Assembly (NCBI GenBank): GCA_031255615.1
Contig: JAIRSD010000088.1
Coordinates: 1 to 35,201, forward strand
Length of the DNA: 35,201 bases
Source of the DNA: Treponema sp.
Lineage (GTDB): Bacteria; Spirochaetota; Spirochaetia; Treponematales; Breznakiellaceae
Direction of reading: 5' to 3'
Shown: positions 16,427 through 24,145 of the stretch, one piece after another
Layout: every line of letters begins with the position of its first letter
Numbering within the stretch: position 1 is the first letter of the stretch
The notes under the pieces: generated by a model
Told to the model about the DNA's origin: nothing
Seen by the model: only the letters and a program-made list of their open reading frames with translations
The model's database searches: none
Made by a program: the position numbers and the translations under genes

Positions 16427-16912
16427 CTAACTCCGCTCCAAAATAACCACGTTTATCTCTATCTTGCCGTTCTTACCTCCCGGACCAATCTCCATGGGAA
16501 CAATAAGGGCCTCCACTTTTTTGCCAAGGTTGCTGGCAACTTCCATATTGTCGCCGGTAAAAAGGGCCGGCGGGGTTAAATCGAATTTGAATCCCAGTTC
16601 ATGAAGTTTAGTAACGGCCTGGGCGGTGATCATATTGGCAAGTTCCTGGATAGTAGCCTTGGCCATATCATCCATGACCTTGAATTCTTCCCCATTCATG
16701 GCGCTTACCACAAAAAGGGCCGACTCTTTGGTCATATCAAAGAGGACTCGTCCTTCCACATCCCCCGCGAGGCCGACCAGGGCGGCCACACCCTGGATAG
16801 CCATATTGGTAGATTTTAGAAACAGATCCCCCCGCTTGACATCCGTATCAAGCACCTCCTTAAGCACATTGAAGGCCGCCTCAACAAAGGGATTTATATA
16901 TTCAACCCTCAT
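16427..16912 (-). CDS. cheX: Chemotaxis CheY-P phosphatase CheX
   Basis: Cytoplasmic phosphatase of the CheC/CheX/FliY family that removes phosphate from CheY, 161 residues, the usual CheX length. The N-terminus MRVEYINPFVEAAFNVLKEVL is typical. The catalytic E-x-x-N motif is visible in IQELANMI (Glu and Asn about residues 89 and 92). There is one such motif, as in CheX; CheC has two. The start ATG has a ribosome site (AGAGGAG). It is the last protein gene of the cheA - cheW/R - cheX run, the T. pallidum order. In spirochaetes CheX is the main CheY-P phosphatase and is needed for normal swimming reversals (known for Borrelia). The cheY that follows in T. pallidum is absent; tRNA-Val is there. 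Confidence 0.93.
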   Translation of the reverse strand: MRVEYINPFVEAAFNVLKEVLDTDVKRGDLFLKSTNMAIQGVAALVGLAGDVEGRVLFDMTKESALFVVSAMNGEEFKVMDDMAKATIQELANMITAQAVTKLHELGFKFDLTPPALFTGDNMEVASNLGKKVEALIVPMEIGPGGKNGKIEINVVILERS

Positions 16913-16932
16913 AACAAACTCCTCTCACCACA

Positions 16933-18267
16933 CTATGAATTACGCAAATAAGCGGAAACCGGATCCGAGCCAACCTGAAGCCATTCACCGCCCTGGAACT
17001 GTTCATTCCGCCCCACGATAACCATACCGTGGCTTTTCAGCTTTTCAACAAAAAGGACAACCACCTTCTCCTGCTCCTGCCTCGGAAGGAAGGAAATAAT
17101 ATCCCTGGCAAGAATAAAGTCCAGGGCCGGCAAGGGGTTGTCGTTCAGGATGTCATGGTATTCAAAGACTATCGAATCCTTGATCTCCTGGTTAAAGCTA
17201 TACCCATTCTTTCCGCTTGTCATAAAAGATCTACAGTACTCCGGCAGGTCCTCCAGATCAAAGACCTGGTTGGGAGCCTGAGATACGGCCATTATATCGT
17301 TATCATTGGCCCATATCTTGATACGCCCGTTGGGATACCGCTGCTTCAGTATACAGGCAAAAGAAAAAGTTTCATAGCCCTTACCGCATCCAATATTCCA
17401 AATTTGTATGGTATTGGATGAAACATCCGGCAGAACATTCCTGACCGCGGCGGCGTAATCGTCATCCCAGAAGGTTCCCGTGTTGGGAGAATCGAAGGAG
17501 GCCAGAAAATCGTCCGCTTCGGCAATATTTTTTAATTGAACGTCCTCATTGGCGCGAAGGGCAGCCCATTCGGCAAAACGTTTCATAAGCCAGGCCTCGT
17601 TGATAGAGGACCCGTAGAAATGCCGTAAAGCCTCCAGGCTTTCCCGGATGAAACCCAGATCGTTATCGGAAACCGGCCTGCTTGCCGGAGAATCCACCGG
17701 CTGGGGCGGCTGATACACCGCCCCGGAGCTCACCGGGGCCTCCACTATCGCGGCCCGGGGTTTTTCTTCTTCCTTGCTTTGGGAGAAAATACGGATCACG
17801 TCAAGGATGATGTAAAGATCCCCCTGCTTTTCCACAACCCCGCTGATGAACTTGATATTGATGTCCCCAAAGATCGGATGGGGAGGCTGGATAGTCTCGG
17901 AATTGATCCCCACTACCTTGTCGATCTTGTCAACGATAGTCCCGTAGACCCGGTCCTCTATCCTGAGGATCAGCATATTTTCCTGACCGTCTTCTTTCCG
18001 ATCCTGGGGCAGGTGGAAAAAAATCCTTAAATCAATGATGGGGATAATATCCCCCCGGAGATTATAAACCCCTTTTACAAAAGAAGCCGCATTGGGCACA
18101 AAGGTAAACTTATCGGCCTTGGCGATTTCTTTAACATTCATAATATCAACGCCGTAATCCTTCCCCCCCAGGGAGAAGGTGATCATCTTATAATCAACGG
18201 CGTCAACCCGCTCTTTCTGTTCCTGGAGTTCGGCATTCACCTGCGCCAGGTCCCTCATCACCGCCAT
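16933..18267 (-). CDS. CheW - CheR-like methyltransferase fusion protein
   Basis: Two-part chemotaxis protein, 444 residues, matching the size of the T. pallidum CheW-like protein in the same place. Residues about 25-165 are a CheW coupling domain (MITFSLGGKDYGVDIMNVKEI, then GVYNLRGDIIPIIDLRIFF) that links receptors to CheA. After a Pro-rich linker (about 170-200), residues about 205-444 resemble a CheR methyltransferase. The SAM loop reads IWNIGCGKGYETFSF where CheR usually has GCSTGEEPYS, the acidic SAM-binding turn is WANDND, and ARDIISFLP replaces the usual CRNVLIYF. So the methyltransferase part may be divergent or a non-catalytic scaffold. ATG 18267 has GGAGAAGG ahead and lies 12 bases after the cheA stop, in one operon. 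Confidence 0.88.
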   Translation of the reverse strand: MAVMRDLAQVNAELQEQKERVDAVDYKMITFSLGGKDYGVDIMNVKEIAKADKFTFVPNAASFVKGVYNLRGDIIPIIDLRIFFHLPQDRKEDGQENMLILRIEDRVYGTIVDKIDKVVGINSETIQPPHPIFGDINIKFISGVVEKQGDLYIILDVIRIFSQSKEEEKPRAAIVEAPVSSGAVYQPPQPVDSPASRPVSDNDLGFIRESLEALRHFYGSSINEAWLMKRFAEWAALRANEDVQLKNIAEADDFLASFDSPNTGTFWDDDYAAAVRNVLPDVSSNTIQIWNIGCGKGYETFSFACILKQRYPNGRIKIWANDNDIMAVSQAPNQVFDLEDLPEYCRSFMTSGKNGYSFNQEIKDSIVFEYHDILNDNPLPALDFILARDIISFLPRQEQEKVVVLFVEKLKSHGMVIVGRNEQFQGGEWLQVGSDPVSAYLRNS

Positions 18268-18279
18268 AGTCCTTCTCCG

Positions 18280-20637
18280 TTACCGTACCGAGGATTCCCG
18301 GATCCGCCGGTTTTCCATCTCCCGGCGGAGTCCCAGTTCCAGAAGCTGGCCCACGTCAATGATCAAAGAAACCGAGCCGTCGCCTAATATTGAAGCCCCG
18401 GCGATACCCGGGGAATTGGTAAACTGATCCCGCAGCGGTTTTATCACCACGTCTTCCTCGCCGATAAGACTGTCCACCATGAAACCCATCTTCTTTTCCG
18501 CAGTGCCCACGATGACGATAAAGTTATACTCCTGCTGCTCCTCCGTCTTAATGCCGAAGAGCCGGTTCAGCCTGAGCAGGGAGATAACGTCATTACGGAT
18601 ATTGAAAACCTCGTAATTGTCAATCATTTTAATATCTTCGGGCTTGAGCCGCAGGCTTTCGATTACGCTGGTGATGGGGATGGAGTAAATCTCCTTGCCC
18701 ACCCGCACCAAAAGGCCCTGGATGATCGCCAGGGTAAGGGGCAGTTTAATGGTAAACTTGGTGCCCTTCCCGTGTTCGGAGCTGACCGTCACCGTGCCGT
18801 TAAGTTTATCGATTTGGCGGCGGACTACGTCCAGCCCCACCCCCCGGCCGGAGATGCTGGTGATCTGTTTGGCGGTGGAAAAGCCGGGCTCAAAGATCAG
18901 GTTAAAGGCCTCCACGTCGGTCAGGAGTTTGTTGGGATTGATAAGCCCCCGTTCCACCGCCTTGGCCTTAACAGCCTCCACGTCAATGCCCTTCCCGTCG
19001 TCGATTATCTCGATGACGATCATGTTGCCTTCGTTGGCGGCTTTAAGGAGGACCATGCCCTCCTCCGGTTTACCGGCGGCCCGCCGTTCTTCCAGGGATT
19101 CTATCCCATGATCGATGGAATTCCGCACCGAGTGCATGATGGGGTCCAGGAGGTCTTCGATGACCGACTTGTCCAGCTCCGTTTCTTCCCCTTCGATAAC
19201 CAGGTTGATCTTCTTGTTCAGGGATTTGGAAAGATCCCGTACAAGCCGGGGGAAACGGCTGAAAATCTGGCTGATGGGCACCATGCGGATCCGCATGACC
19301 CCTTCCTGAAGTTCCCCGGTGATCCGCCCCAGGTTTTGGGAGGTGGAACGGAATTTACCCATGTTGACCTTAACGGAAGCCTCGAAACCGTCAAAAAGGG
19401 TAAACATATCCCCGTATTCGTCGCTGATTTCCTTGCGGATATCCTTAATGGAACGCCCCTTCTGGATGCTGTCCAGATAGTCGGGCAGATTGTCGAAGAG
19501 GCTCTTGATTTTTTCCCGGTATGTGTTTTCCAGTTCGTGAAGCTCCGTGAGCATATCGGTAAACTGGTTGCTGATCTGGTTGAAGGTGGCCTTGGTAATG
19601 ACCGTCTCGGAGACCAAGTTCAGGAGGTCGTCGATGCGCTTGGAATCCACCCGCAGGATGGAGCCGGCCTCTTTTCCGGCCTTCTTGGCATCCTCCGCGG
19701 CGGCCGACGGCTTGGCGGCGGGGGCCTTGGAATCCGCCCCCCCGGCCTCCGGCGCGGATTCGGGCGGCGCCTTGGGGGGGGCCGCCTTTTCCAGCACCGC
19801 CGGTGAAGGGGCCGGGGCGGCCGCGTTAATATCGACGATCTCGGCGTCCAGGGAGACATCAGGAATGATTACGCAGCGGCGGATCTCCTCCACCGTCTTT
19901 GAGGATGCGTAGTAGTAATCGACCGTGGGAAAGAAGTTGTCCTCGTAGAGGGCCTCAAAATCCGGGACGGTCCGCAGAATCGTCCCATCCCCCTTCAGGG
20001 CCGCGTAAACCTGTATGCCGCCTACCGTGTTCATCAGGCTGTTCTGATCGAATTTGACCGCGATCCGGTATATCGACAGCCCGCCTTCCACCGATTCCCG
20101 CAGTTCCCTTAGCTCGTCCTCCGTCAAAGCGCCGGCAGACGGCGCGGCCGCGGCGGGACTCGGAGCCGCGGGCGGGGAGGAGGGGGCGGGTTGGGGCGCC
20201 GCCTTTGCGGATCCGGCGGAACCTTTTCTGTTCTTCGCCCCCTCGGGCAGCAGGGCGGAAAGTTTACTTTCTATTTCAGAAGTATCTTCCTGATAAACCG
20301 CCCCTTCCATGCGCTTGCCAAGCATGGCCTTTATCACGTCGATGGCGGAAAGGAGTACATCCACCACATCTTCGGTGACCGAAAGCTGATCCGAACGAAT
20401 AGCGTCCAGCACGTCTTCGACCAGGTGGGTAAAATGGGAGAGTTCCATCATTTCCACCGTGGCCGATCCGCCTTTTAAGGTATGGGCGGCCCGAAAAATC
20501 TCATCGACCGAATCCTTGTTGCCTCCTTCGTTTTCCAGGACCAAAATATTTTGTTCCAGGGTATCGACCTGCATCTGGGCTTCGCTAAAAAAATCTTTGA
20601 GGAGTTCCTCATTATTAGGGTCAAGGTAATCGCTCAT
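18280..20637 (-). CDS. cheA: Chemotaxis histidine kinase CheA
   Basis: Central kinase of chemotaxis, passing phosphate to CheY under receptor control; 785 residues, like treponemal CheA. Domains: P1 Hpt with phospho-accepting His52 (AAHTLKGGSAT); an Ala/Pro linker (140-170); a P2-like region (about 172-270); a second Ala/Pro linker (272-325); P3 dimerisation (about 327-445, longer than in E. coli); P4 ATPase with N-box HSVRNSIDHGIE (502-513), G1 DDGKGID (546-552) and G2 GRGVGLD (597-603); and P5 CheW-like (about 637-770). All catalytic motifs look intact. ATG 20637 has no ribosome site, and a promoter ends almost at it, so the message may have a very short leader. It is the first gene of the che run. 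Confidence 0.96.
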   Translation of the reverse strand: MSDYLDPNNEELLKDFFSEAQMQVDTLEQNILVLENEGGNKDSVDEIFRAAHTLKGGSATVEMMELSHFTHLVEDVLDAIRSDQLSVTEDVVDVLLSAIDVIKAMLGKRMEGAVYQEDTSEIESKLSALLPEGAKNRKGSAGSAKAAPQPAPSSPPAAPSPAAAAPSAGALTEDELRELRESVEGGLSIYRIAVKFDQNSLMNTVGGIQVYAALKGDGTILRTVPDFEALYEDNFFPTVDYYYASSKTVEEIRRCVIIPDVSLDAEIVDINAAAPAPSPAVLEKAAPPKAPPESAPEAGGADSKAPAAKPSAAAEDAKKAGKEAGSILRVDSKRIDDLLNLVSETVITKATFNQISNQFTDMLTELHELENTYREKIKSLFDNLPDYLDSIQKGRSIKDIRKEISDEYGDMFTLFDGFEASVKVNMGKFRSTSQNLGRITGELQEGVMRIRMVPISQIFSRFPRLVRDLSKSLNKKINLVIEGEETELDKSVIEDLLDPIMHSVRNSIDHGIESLEERRAAGKPEEGMVLLKAANEGNMIVIEIIDDGKGIDVEAVKAKAVERGLINPNKLLTDVEAFNLIFEPGFSTAKQITSISGRGVGLDVVRRQIDKLNGTVTVSSEHGKGTKFTIKLPLTLAIIQGLLVRVGKEIYSIPITSVIESLRLKPEDIKMIDNYEVFNIRNDVISLLRLNRLFGIKTEEQQEYNFIVIVGTAEKKMGFMVDSLIGEEDVVIKPLRDQFTNSPGIAGASILGDGSVSLIIDVGQLLELGLRREMENRRIRESSVR

Positions 20638-20648
20638 TATATATCAAT

Positions 20649-20676
20649 CATTTATCGAGAAGTAGGGTTAAGTCAA
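20649..20676 (-). promoter_or_regulatory. Candidate promoter of the che operon
   Basis: On the minus strand TTGACT (20676-20671) and TAAATG (20654-20649) are 16 bases apart. The start site would be about 4 bases before the cheA ATG. The -10 area also reads CTCGATAA, which resembles the sigma28 (FliA) box GCCGATAA, but no TAAA box is found at the spacing sigma28 needs. So the sigma70-like reading is the safer one. Confidence 0.4.
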
Positions 20677-20799
20677 GCCATTGCCAAAGGAAAGCGGGGA
20701 TTCCCGGTTCGAAGGACCCCGCGAATCACATGCGCCGGGCGCGTCCCCGGCCCCAGGGCCGGGCTGTCAGGGCAGGCCGCCGGGACGCTGCTTCCCGCG

Positions 20800-21010
20800 C
20801 AAGGTTTTTGGAGTTTCGCGGGGATCGCGAAACTCCGGGCCCGCCGGAGCAGTGCCGCAGGTTTTTGCGAAGCAAAAACCCCAGGCCCCCCAACGGCAGG
20901 GATGCCGTTGGGGGGCAGCGCAAGGGATAGGAGCGGAACAAAAACCCCCAGGGTTTTTGTTGGAGCGGATAGCCCGGTCCCCGGCGGAGCCGGGGATGCG
21001 CCCAACATAC
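20800..21010 (-). repeat. Modular hairpin repeat, copy C (five hairpins)
   Basis: This copy fills most of the gap 20638-21086 between cheA and the RNB nuclease gene, which holds no gene. Read on the plus strand it holds: an 11-bp stem with loop GGGAT (20810-20836); a 9-bp stem GGTTTTTGC/GAA/GCAAAAACC (20860-20880); a 12-bp stem with loop AGGGAT (20886-20915); linker GCGCAAGGGATAG (20918-20930); an 11-bp stem AACAAAAACCC with loop CCA (20937-20961); linker GAGCGGATAGCCCGG (20963-20977); an 8-bp stem TCCCCGGC with loop GGA (20978-20996); and TGCGCCCAA (20997-21005). The linkers are exact reverse complements of those in B and D. All five stems pair perfectly. The sequence 20700-20800 is GC-rich and may belong to it. 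Confidence 0.85.
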
Positions 21011-21086
21011 AGGCCCTATCCGGCGTTTCCAGGCCGGGAACCGCCTAAAGAACAGCGGCCCGGGGCTTCGTGGTTCGAAATGGGCT

Positions 21087-23042
21087 CTAAGGGGAAGAAA
21101 AAACCGCTTCCCCCTCGGGGATCCGCAGGGAAACCAGGTTCAAGGGGACGGTTTCGTTGGGTTCGGCGTCCTTTTTCAGGCTTACCTGGGTGTCCAATCC
21201 CAAGGCGGGGATAAGGATCTGGGTCCTGGGGCCTCTTTTTTCCAGCACCACCCCCTCCCAGGAGGAGCCGATCTTGTCTTCCAGATAGACCAGGGTCCAA
21301 TAGGTTCGGGAGGCCCGTTCCGCCTGTACGGCGGCGGCCATGGCGGCCTCCCCCGCCCCCATCCGCAGGAGGACCTCGTCTTCGTCCAGGGGTTGGCGGC
21401 CCCGGAGCGCCGCCCGTATCTGCTGATGGGCCAGGAGGTCCGTATAACGGCGCAGGGGGCTGGTAACCTGGGTATAGACATCCAGACCCAGGCCCTGATG
21501 GAGGGCGGGTTTAAGCGAAAGGGTCCGGGGCCGCATGGATTTACGAAGCTGCCAGGAGCCCGCGTAGCCCGGCAGGGGCCGGGCGGGGAGTTCCCCTGTC
21601 TCCTGGCCCACATAGGGAAAGGGAAGGGCCCTTCCCAGCAATTCCCTGGCCCGGCGCTGGACCCACCAGGCGGCCCCCTCCCCCGCCAGGAGCATACATT
21701 CCCGGACCATCTCCGCCGATTTCCAGGGCTTTATGGGTTCCAGATGGACCCGCCCCTCCCGGACATAGATATGAAGCTCCGGGAAATCGATGGCGGCCGC
21801 CCCCGCGGCCAGACGGCGGGCCAAATTCCGTTCCCCCAGGGCGAAAAGGGCCCCCAGAATCCCGGCGCCGCTTTCCGGGGGGCCGCCTTCCAGGACCGCC
21901 TTGTCCGCGTCCTGGTAGCTGAGCCGGGTAACCTGAACCCAGGACGGCATAATATCCGCCTCCTCCAGGGAAGAATCCCCGTTCAGGACCATCCTGAAGG
22001 AAAGGGCGGGGGAGCGCCCGGAGAGGACGAAAAGGGGGAGGGATTCTTCGGCCAGCATCCGGCCGGTCCCCTCGGGAAGGTACAGGGTGGCCCCCCGGTC
22101 GCGGGCCTCCCGTTCCGGGGGATCGTTGAAACCGATTGAGGCGGCGGGATCCGCCACATGGACCCAGAGGATCGTCCGGCCCGAATCGGCACGCTCCAGG
22201 GAGACCGCATCGTCGGGATCCGTACTCCAGGGGCTGTCAATGGCGAAGGCGGAGAGGCCCGTCAAATCCAGCCGCTCCTCCTCCGGGGGCAGGGCCAGGA
22301 CCGCATGGGGGGAAGAGAGGGAAAGGCCGAAACGCTGGGGGTGGGGATTCACCAGGAGGCTCCAGACCCCGGTTTCCAGGAGCAGCCGGTGGGCGGCGGC
22401 GGGGCTTTCCTCCAGCCCCGCTTCCCGCAGGGTCCGGCTTTTTTCGGTCCTGCCGTAAGCCAGGGCCTCCACATCCTGCAAGAAACGGCGGTCGGCATGC
22501 TCCAGGTTCCGGCCCTTGAGCCGTTCCAGAAAGGCCGCCCGCTCCCGGCTTTCCTCTTCCCTGCCGGCCCGTTTTTTCTCCTCCGCCTCCAGTTCCGCCG
22601 GGGGCCGGAGGCGGGGGGCCTCGGCGGTCCCGCAAAAGTAGCGCCCCTCCTTGACAAGCAGGAAGGCGCCCCAGGCGCTGGGGAGGCTGTAGTCCCCCCA
22701 GATCAGTTCCGCCAATTCCCGCAGGGAAAGGCCCTCCCCCCCGGCGGCGGACAAGAGCTCCCAGGCCTCCCGCACCGGAATGCCCGGCGCGGCGGCGGCG
22801 TCCAGGGCCGCTATATCCTGAATCCCGCAGGGGCCGGGGTGGATGAATTCCAGATCCTTTTCCCGAACTCTGAACTCAGCGGCCGCGTCCTTCCCGGCCC
22901 GGGGGGATCGATCCCCGGCGGATTCGGGAACCGCGATGACAAGCCTGTCCCCCTCCCTGGCCTTTACCAGGGCGGGGCGGTTTTTATAGGAAACAAGACT
23001 ATTACCTGGTATCACGGGGGCAGTGTACGGGGTATAGGCCAA
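21087..23042 (-). CDS. RNB-domain ribonuclease (RNase II/R family)
   Basis: Exoribonuclease that degrades RNA 3' to 5', 651 residues, close to E. coli RNase II (644). The catalytic site is AIDSPWSTDPDDA with Asp269, Asp275, Asp277 and Asp278, the four metal-binding Asp of RNase II. Later family motifs are TLYLPEGTGRMLAEE and, near the end, TSPLRRYTDLLAHQQI. The N-terminal 250 residues are not a clear cold-shock pair; a winged-helix-like part as in some RNase II relatives is possible. The last 60 residues look like an S1-type barrel. The start is TTG 23042, 5 bases after the XRE gene stop, with a weak ribosome site; an in-frame GTG lies 9 codons later. It appears to be in one operon with the XRE gene. 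Confidence 0.88.
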   Translation of the reverse strand: MAYTPYTAPVIPGNSLVSYKNRPALVKAREGDRLVIAVPESAGDRSPRAGKDAAAEFRVREKDLEFIHPGPCGIQDIAALDAAAAPGIPVREAWELLSAAGGEGLSLRELAELIWGDYSLPSAWGAFLLVKEGRYFCGTAEAPRLRPPAELEAEEKKRAGREEESRERAAFLERLKGRNLEHADRRFLQDVEALAYGRTEKSRTLREAGLEESPAAAHRLLLETGVWSLLVNPHPQRFGLSLSSPHAVLALPPEEERLDLTGLSAFAIDSPWSTDPDDAVSLERADSGRTILWVHVADPAASIGFNDPPEREARDRGATLYLPEGTGRMLAEESLPLFVLSGRSPALSFRMVLNGDSSLEEADIMPSWVQVTRLSYQDADKAVLEGGPPESGAGILGALFALGERNLARRLAAGAAAIDFPELHIYVREGRVHLEPIKPWKSAEMVRECMLLAGEGAAWWVQRRARELLGRALPFPYVGQETGELPARPLPGYAGSWQLRKSMRPRTLSLKPALHQGLGLDVYTQVTSPLRRYTDLLAHQQIRAALRGRQPLDEDEVLLRMGAGEAAMAAAVQAERASRTYWTLVYLEDKIGSSWEGVVLEKRGPRTQILIPALGLDTQVSLKKDAEPNETVPLNLVSLRIPEGEAVFSSP

Positions 23043-23047
23043 TTCAT

Positions 23048-23425
23048 CTACCCGTCGGAGGCGAGTTCCTTCTGTTCTTCCTGATCTTCCTGTATTCGAA
23101 GAAACTGATCGATGGCGTTCAGAATAAAGTCCTGGTACCGGGGTTCCAGATTAACAAAGAGGGCCAAAAGTTTCGTCAGCCGGGTGTCTTTCTTGGGAAT
23201 AAACATGGCCCCCTCGCCGCTCTTCAGCCAGCAGGCGCTGACCCCGAAGGAATCGCAGAGCTGTTTGACGGTCCGGTCCTTCACCTCCCGCTCCCCGGTT
23301 TCCATGCTGGCGATCTGGCTCTGCGACACCGCGAGAACCGCGGCAAATTTCTTCTGCGTCAACGCAAGAGTCGTCCGCAGAATTCTTATCCGCTGATTGA
23401 TGGTCGTCCCCGCCGCATCCTTCAT
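23048..23425 (-). CDS. XRE-family helix-turn-helix regulator
   Basis: Small DNA-binding protein, 125 residues from ATG 23425. The Cro/CI-type HTH is at about residues 9-65: INQRIRILRTTLALTQKKFAAVLAVSQSQI, with TQKKFAAVLAVSQSQIASME as helices 2-3, and DRTVKQLCDSFGVSACWLKSG closing the domain. The C-terminal part (LLALFVNLEPRYQDFILNAIDQFLRIQ) is a helical tail, likely for dimerisation, and ends in a charged EDQEEQKE stretch. A TTG at 23476 would add 17 residues (MKWLHCGG...); neither start has a good ribosome site. The gene is divergent from a 67-residue gene, with a palindrome in the shared promoter region, and 5 bases upstream of the RNB nuclease gene. Confidence 0.85.
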   Translation of the reverse strand: MKDAAGTTINQRIRILRTTLALTQKKFAAVLAVSQSQIASMETGEREVKDRTVKQLCDSFGVSACWLKSGEGAMFIPKKDTRLTKLLALFVNLEPRYQDFILNAIDQFLRIQEDQEEQKELASDG

Positions 23426-23515
23426 ACCATGTATGATAAAGTAGTTAAGGCCCCCCCCGCAATGGAGCCATTTCAAACAAAACAGGGAGGGCTTTCATAT
23501 AAAAGCGTTTTGCGA

Positions 23516-23560
23516 TTGACATTTATTACTCATGGATTATATTATCATTGCATAGTGATA
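23516..23560 (+). promoter_or_regulatory. Divergent promoter with palindromic operator candidate
   Basis: TTGACA (23516-23521) and TATATT (23538-23543, spacing 16) or TATTAT (23540-23545, spacing 18) form a good sigma70-type promoter for the small gene at 23646. An 18-base imperfect palindrome with arms TATCA (23543-23547) and TGATA (23556-23560) starts at the -10 box. On the minus strand TATAAT overlaps the same stretch and could drive the XRE gene. The region is clearly more AT-rich than its surroundings. XRE proteins often repress from such sites; this link is inference. Confidence 0.55.
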
Positions 23561-23645
23561 TTTTCCAAAAATTTGGACAGTCTTTAGACGGAGAATGTAG
23601 GGACCAGTCAAAGAAGACAGTTTCGCCGGAGGCTGGTAATGGTCT

Positions 23646-23849
23646 TTGCGTAAAAAATTTATGACCGACAAAGAGATGCTCGCACGCCTAAAGACCCAAT
23701 TCAGCCGGCTTTCCCGGGAACGCCAGGCCGAAGTTTTAGGTATGGCGAAGGCATTCGCCTATGTGCAGCAAAGCGCCGGTTTCGATCTCCAATCCTTCAT
23801 CGAAAAGATCCTGCAAGAAGACCAGACCCGGTCCGGCGAGGAAGAATAG
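23646..23849 (+). CDS. Small hypothetical protein (67 aa)
   Basis: No family is recognised. It is charged and helical (ARLKTQFSRLSRERQAEVLGMAKAF), with Gln/Glu-rich ends. The LSRERQAEVLGMAKAFAYVQ part resembles the helical tail seen in some XRE-type proteins, so it may be a partner or relative of the divergent regulator; this is weak. The start is unsure: TTG 23646 is 13 bases from the ribosome site GGAGG (23628-23632), and ATG 23661 has none. That GGAGG is best placed for an ATG at 23639 in another frame, which stops after four codons. A good promoter lies upstream, which supports real expression. Confidence 0.6.
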   Translation: MRKKFMTDKEMLARLKTQFSRLSRERQAEVLGMAKAFAYVQQSAGFDLQSFIEKILQEDQTRSGEEE

Positions 23850-23910
23850 CCCCTCCACACAGATCAGCGATCCCCGGTGTTATAAAATATAAGACAACGC
23901 CTGGGTTTTT

Positions 23911-24033
23911 GGGCGCATTTTTTTGCTTCGCAAAAAAACCGGGCTATCCGCTCTAACAAAAACCCTGCGGGTTTTTATTCCGCTCCTATCCCTTGCGCGG
24001 GCGCGGAAGCCATGCCGCACCGGCACGGCTTCC
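23911..24033 (+). repeat. Modular hairpin repeat, copy D
   Basis: Plus-strand copy in the gap before lysC; the gap 23850-24145 holds no other gene. Order: GGGCGCA (23911-23917); hairpin 1, T-run+GC / TTC / GC+A-run; linker CCGGGCTATCCGCTC (23939-23953); hairpin 2, AACAAAAACCC / TGC / GGGTTTTTATT (23955-23979, 10 of 11 pairs); linker CTATCCCTTGCGC (23986-23998); hairpin 3, GGAAGCC...GGCTTCC (24005-24033) with an inner TGCCG/CGGCA pair block; then CGCCTTCGC. Hairpin 2 is nearly the same as that in copy C and unlike that in copy B, even though the linkers on both sides are identical in all three. Confidence 0.85.
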
Positions 24034-24145
24034 GCCTTCGCCGTGCCCCGCCCTTCCCGGCTTTCCACAGGGCCGCCGGGGGGGGGAGAAACGGGGACGC
24101 GGGTATGCTGGCATGATCGAGCCTTTCCTGTTAGACTGGACTCCC

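Noticed and set aside
20649..20676. sigma28 (flagellar) promoter for cheA
   Set aside because: CTCGATAA resembles the -10 part, but no TAAA box is found at the needed distance.
20673..21214. Open frames of 66-188 codons over repeat C
   Set aside because: Frames follow the repeat hairpins and are open on both strands; no protein features.
23905..23940. T-run hairpin of repeat D as a terminator for the small gene
   Set aside because: The T-run lies inside the stem, not after it, and the stem is mostly A-T.
23850..24145. Lysine riboswitch or T-box ahead of lysC
   Set aside because: No conserved core could be recognised; the gap is taken up by repeat copy D.
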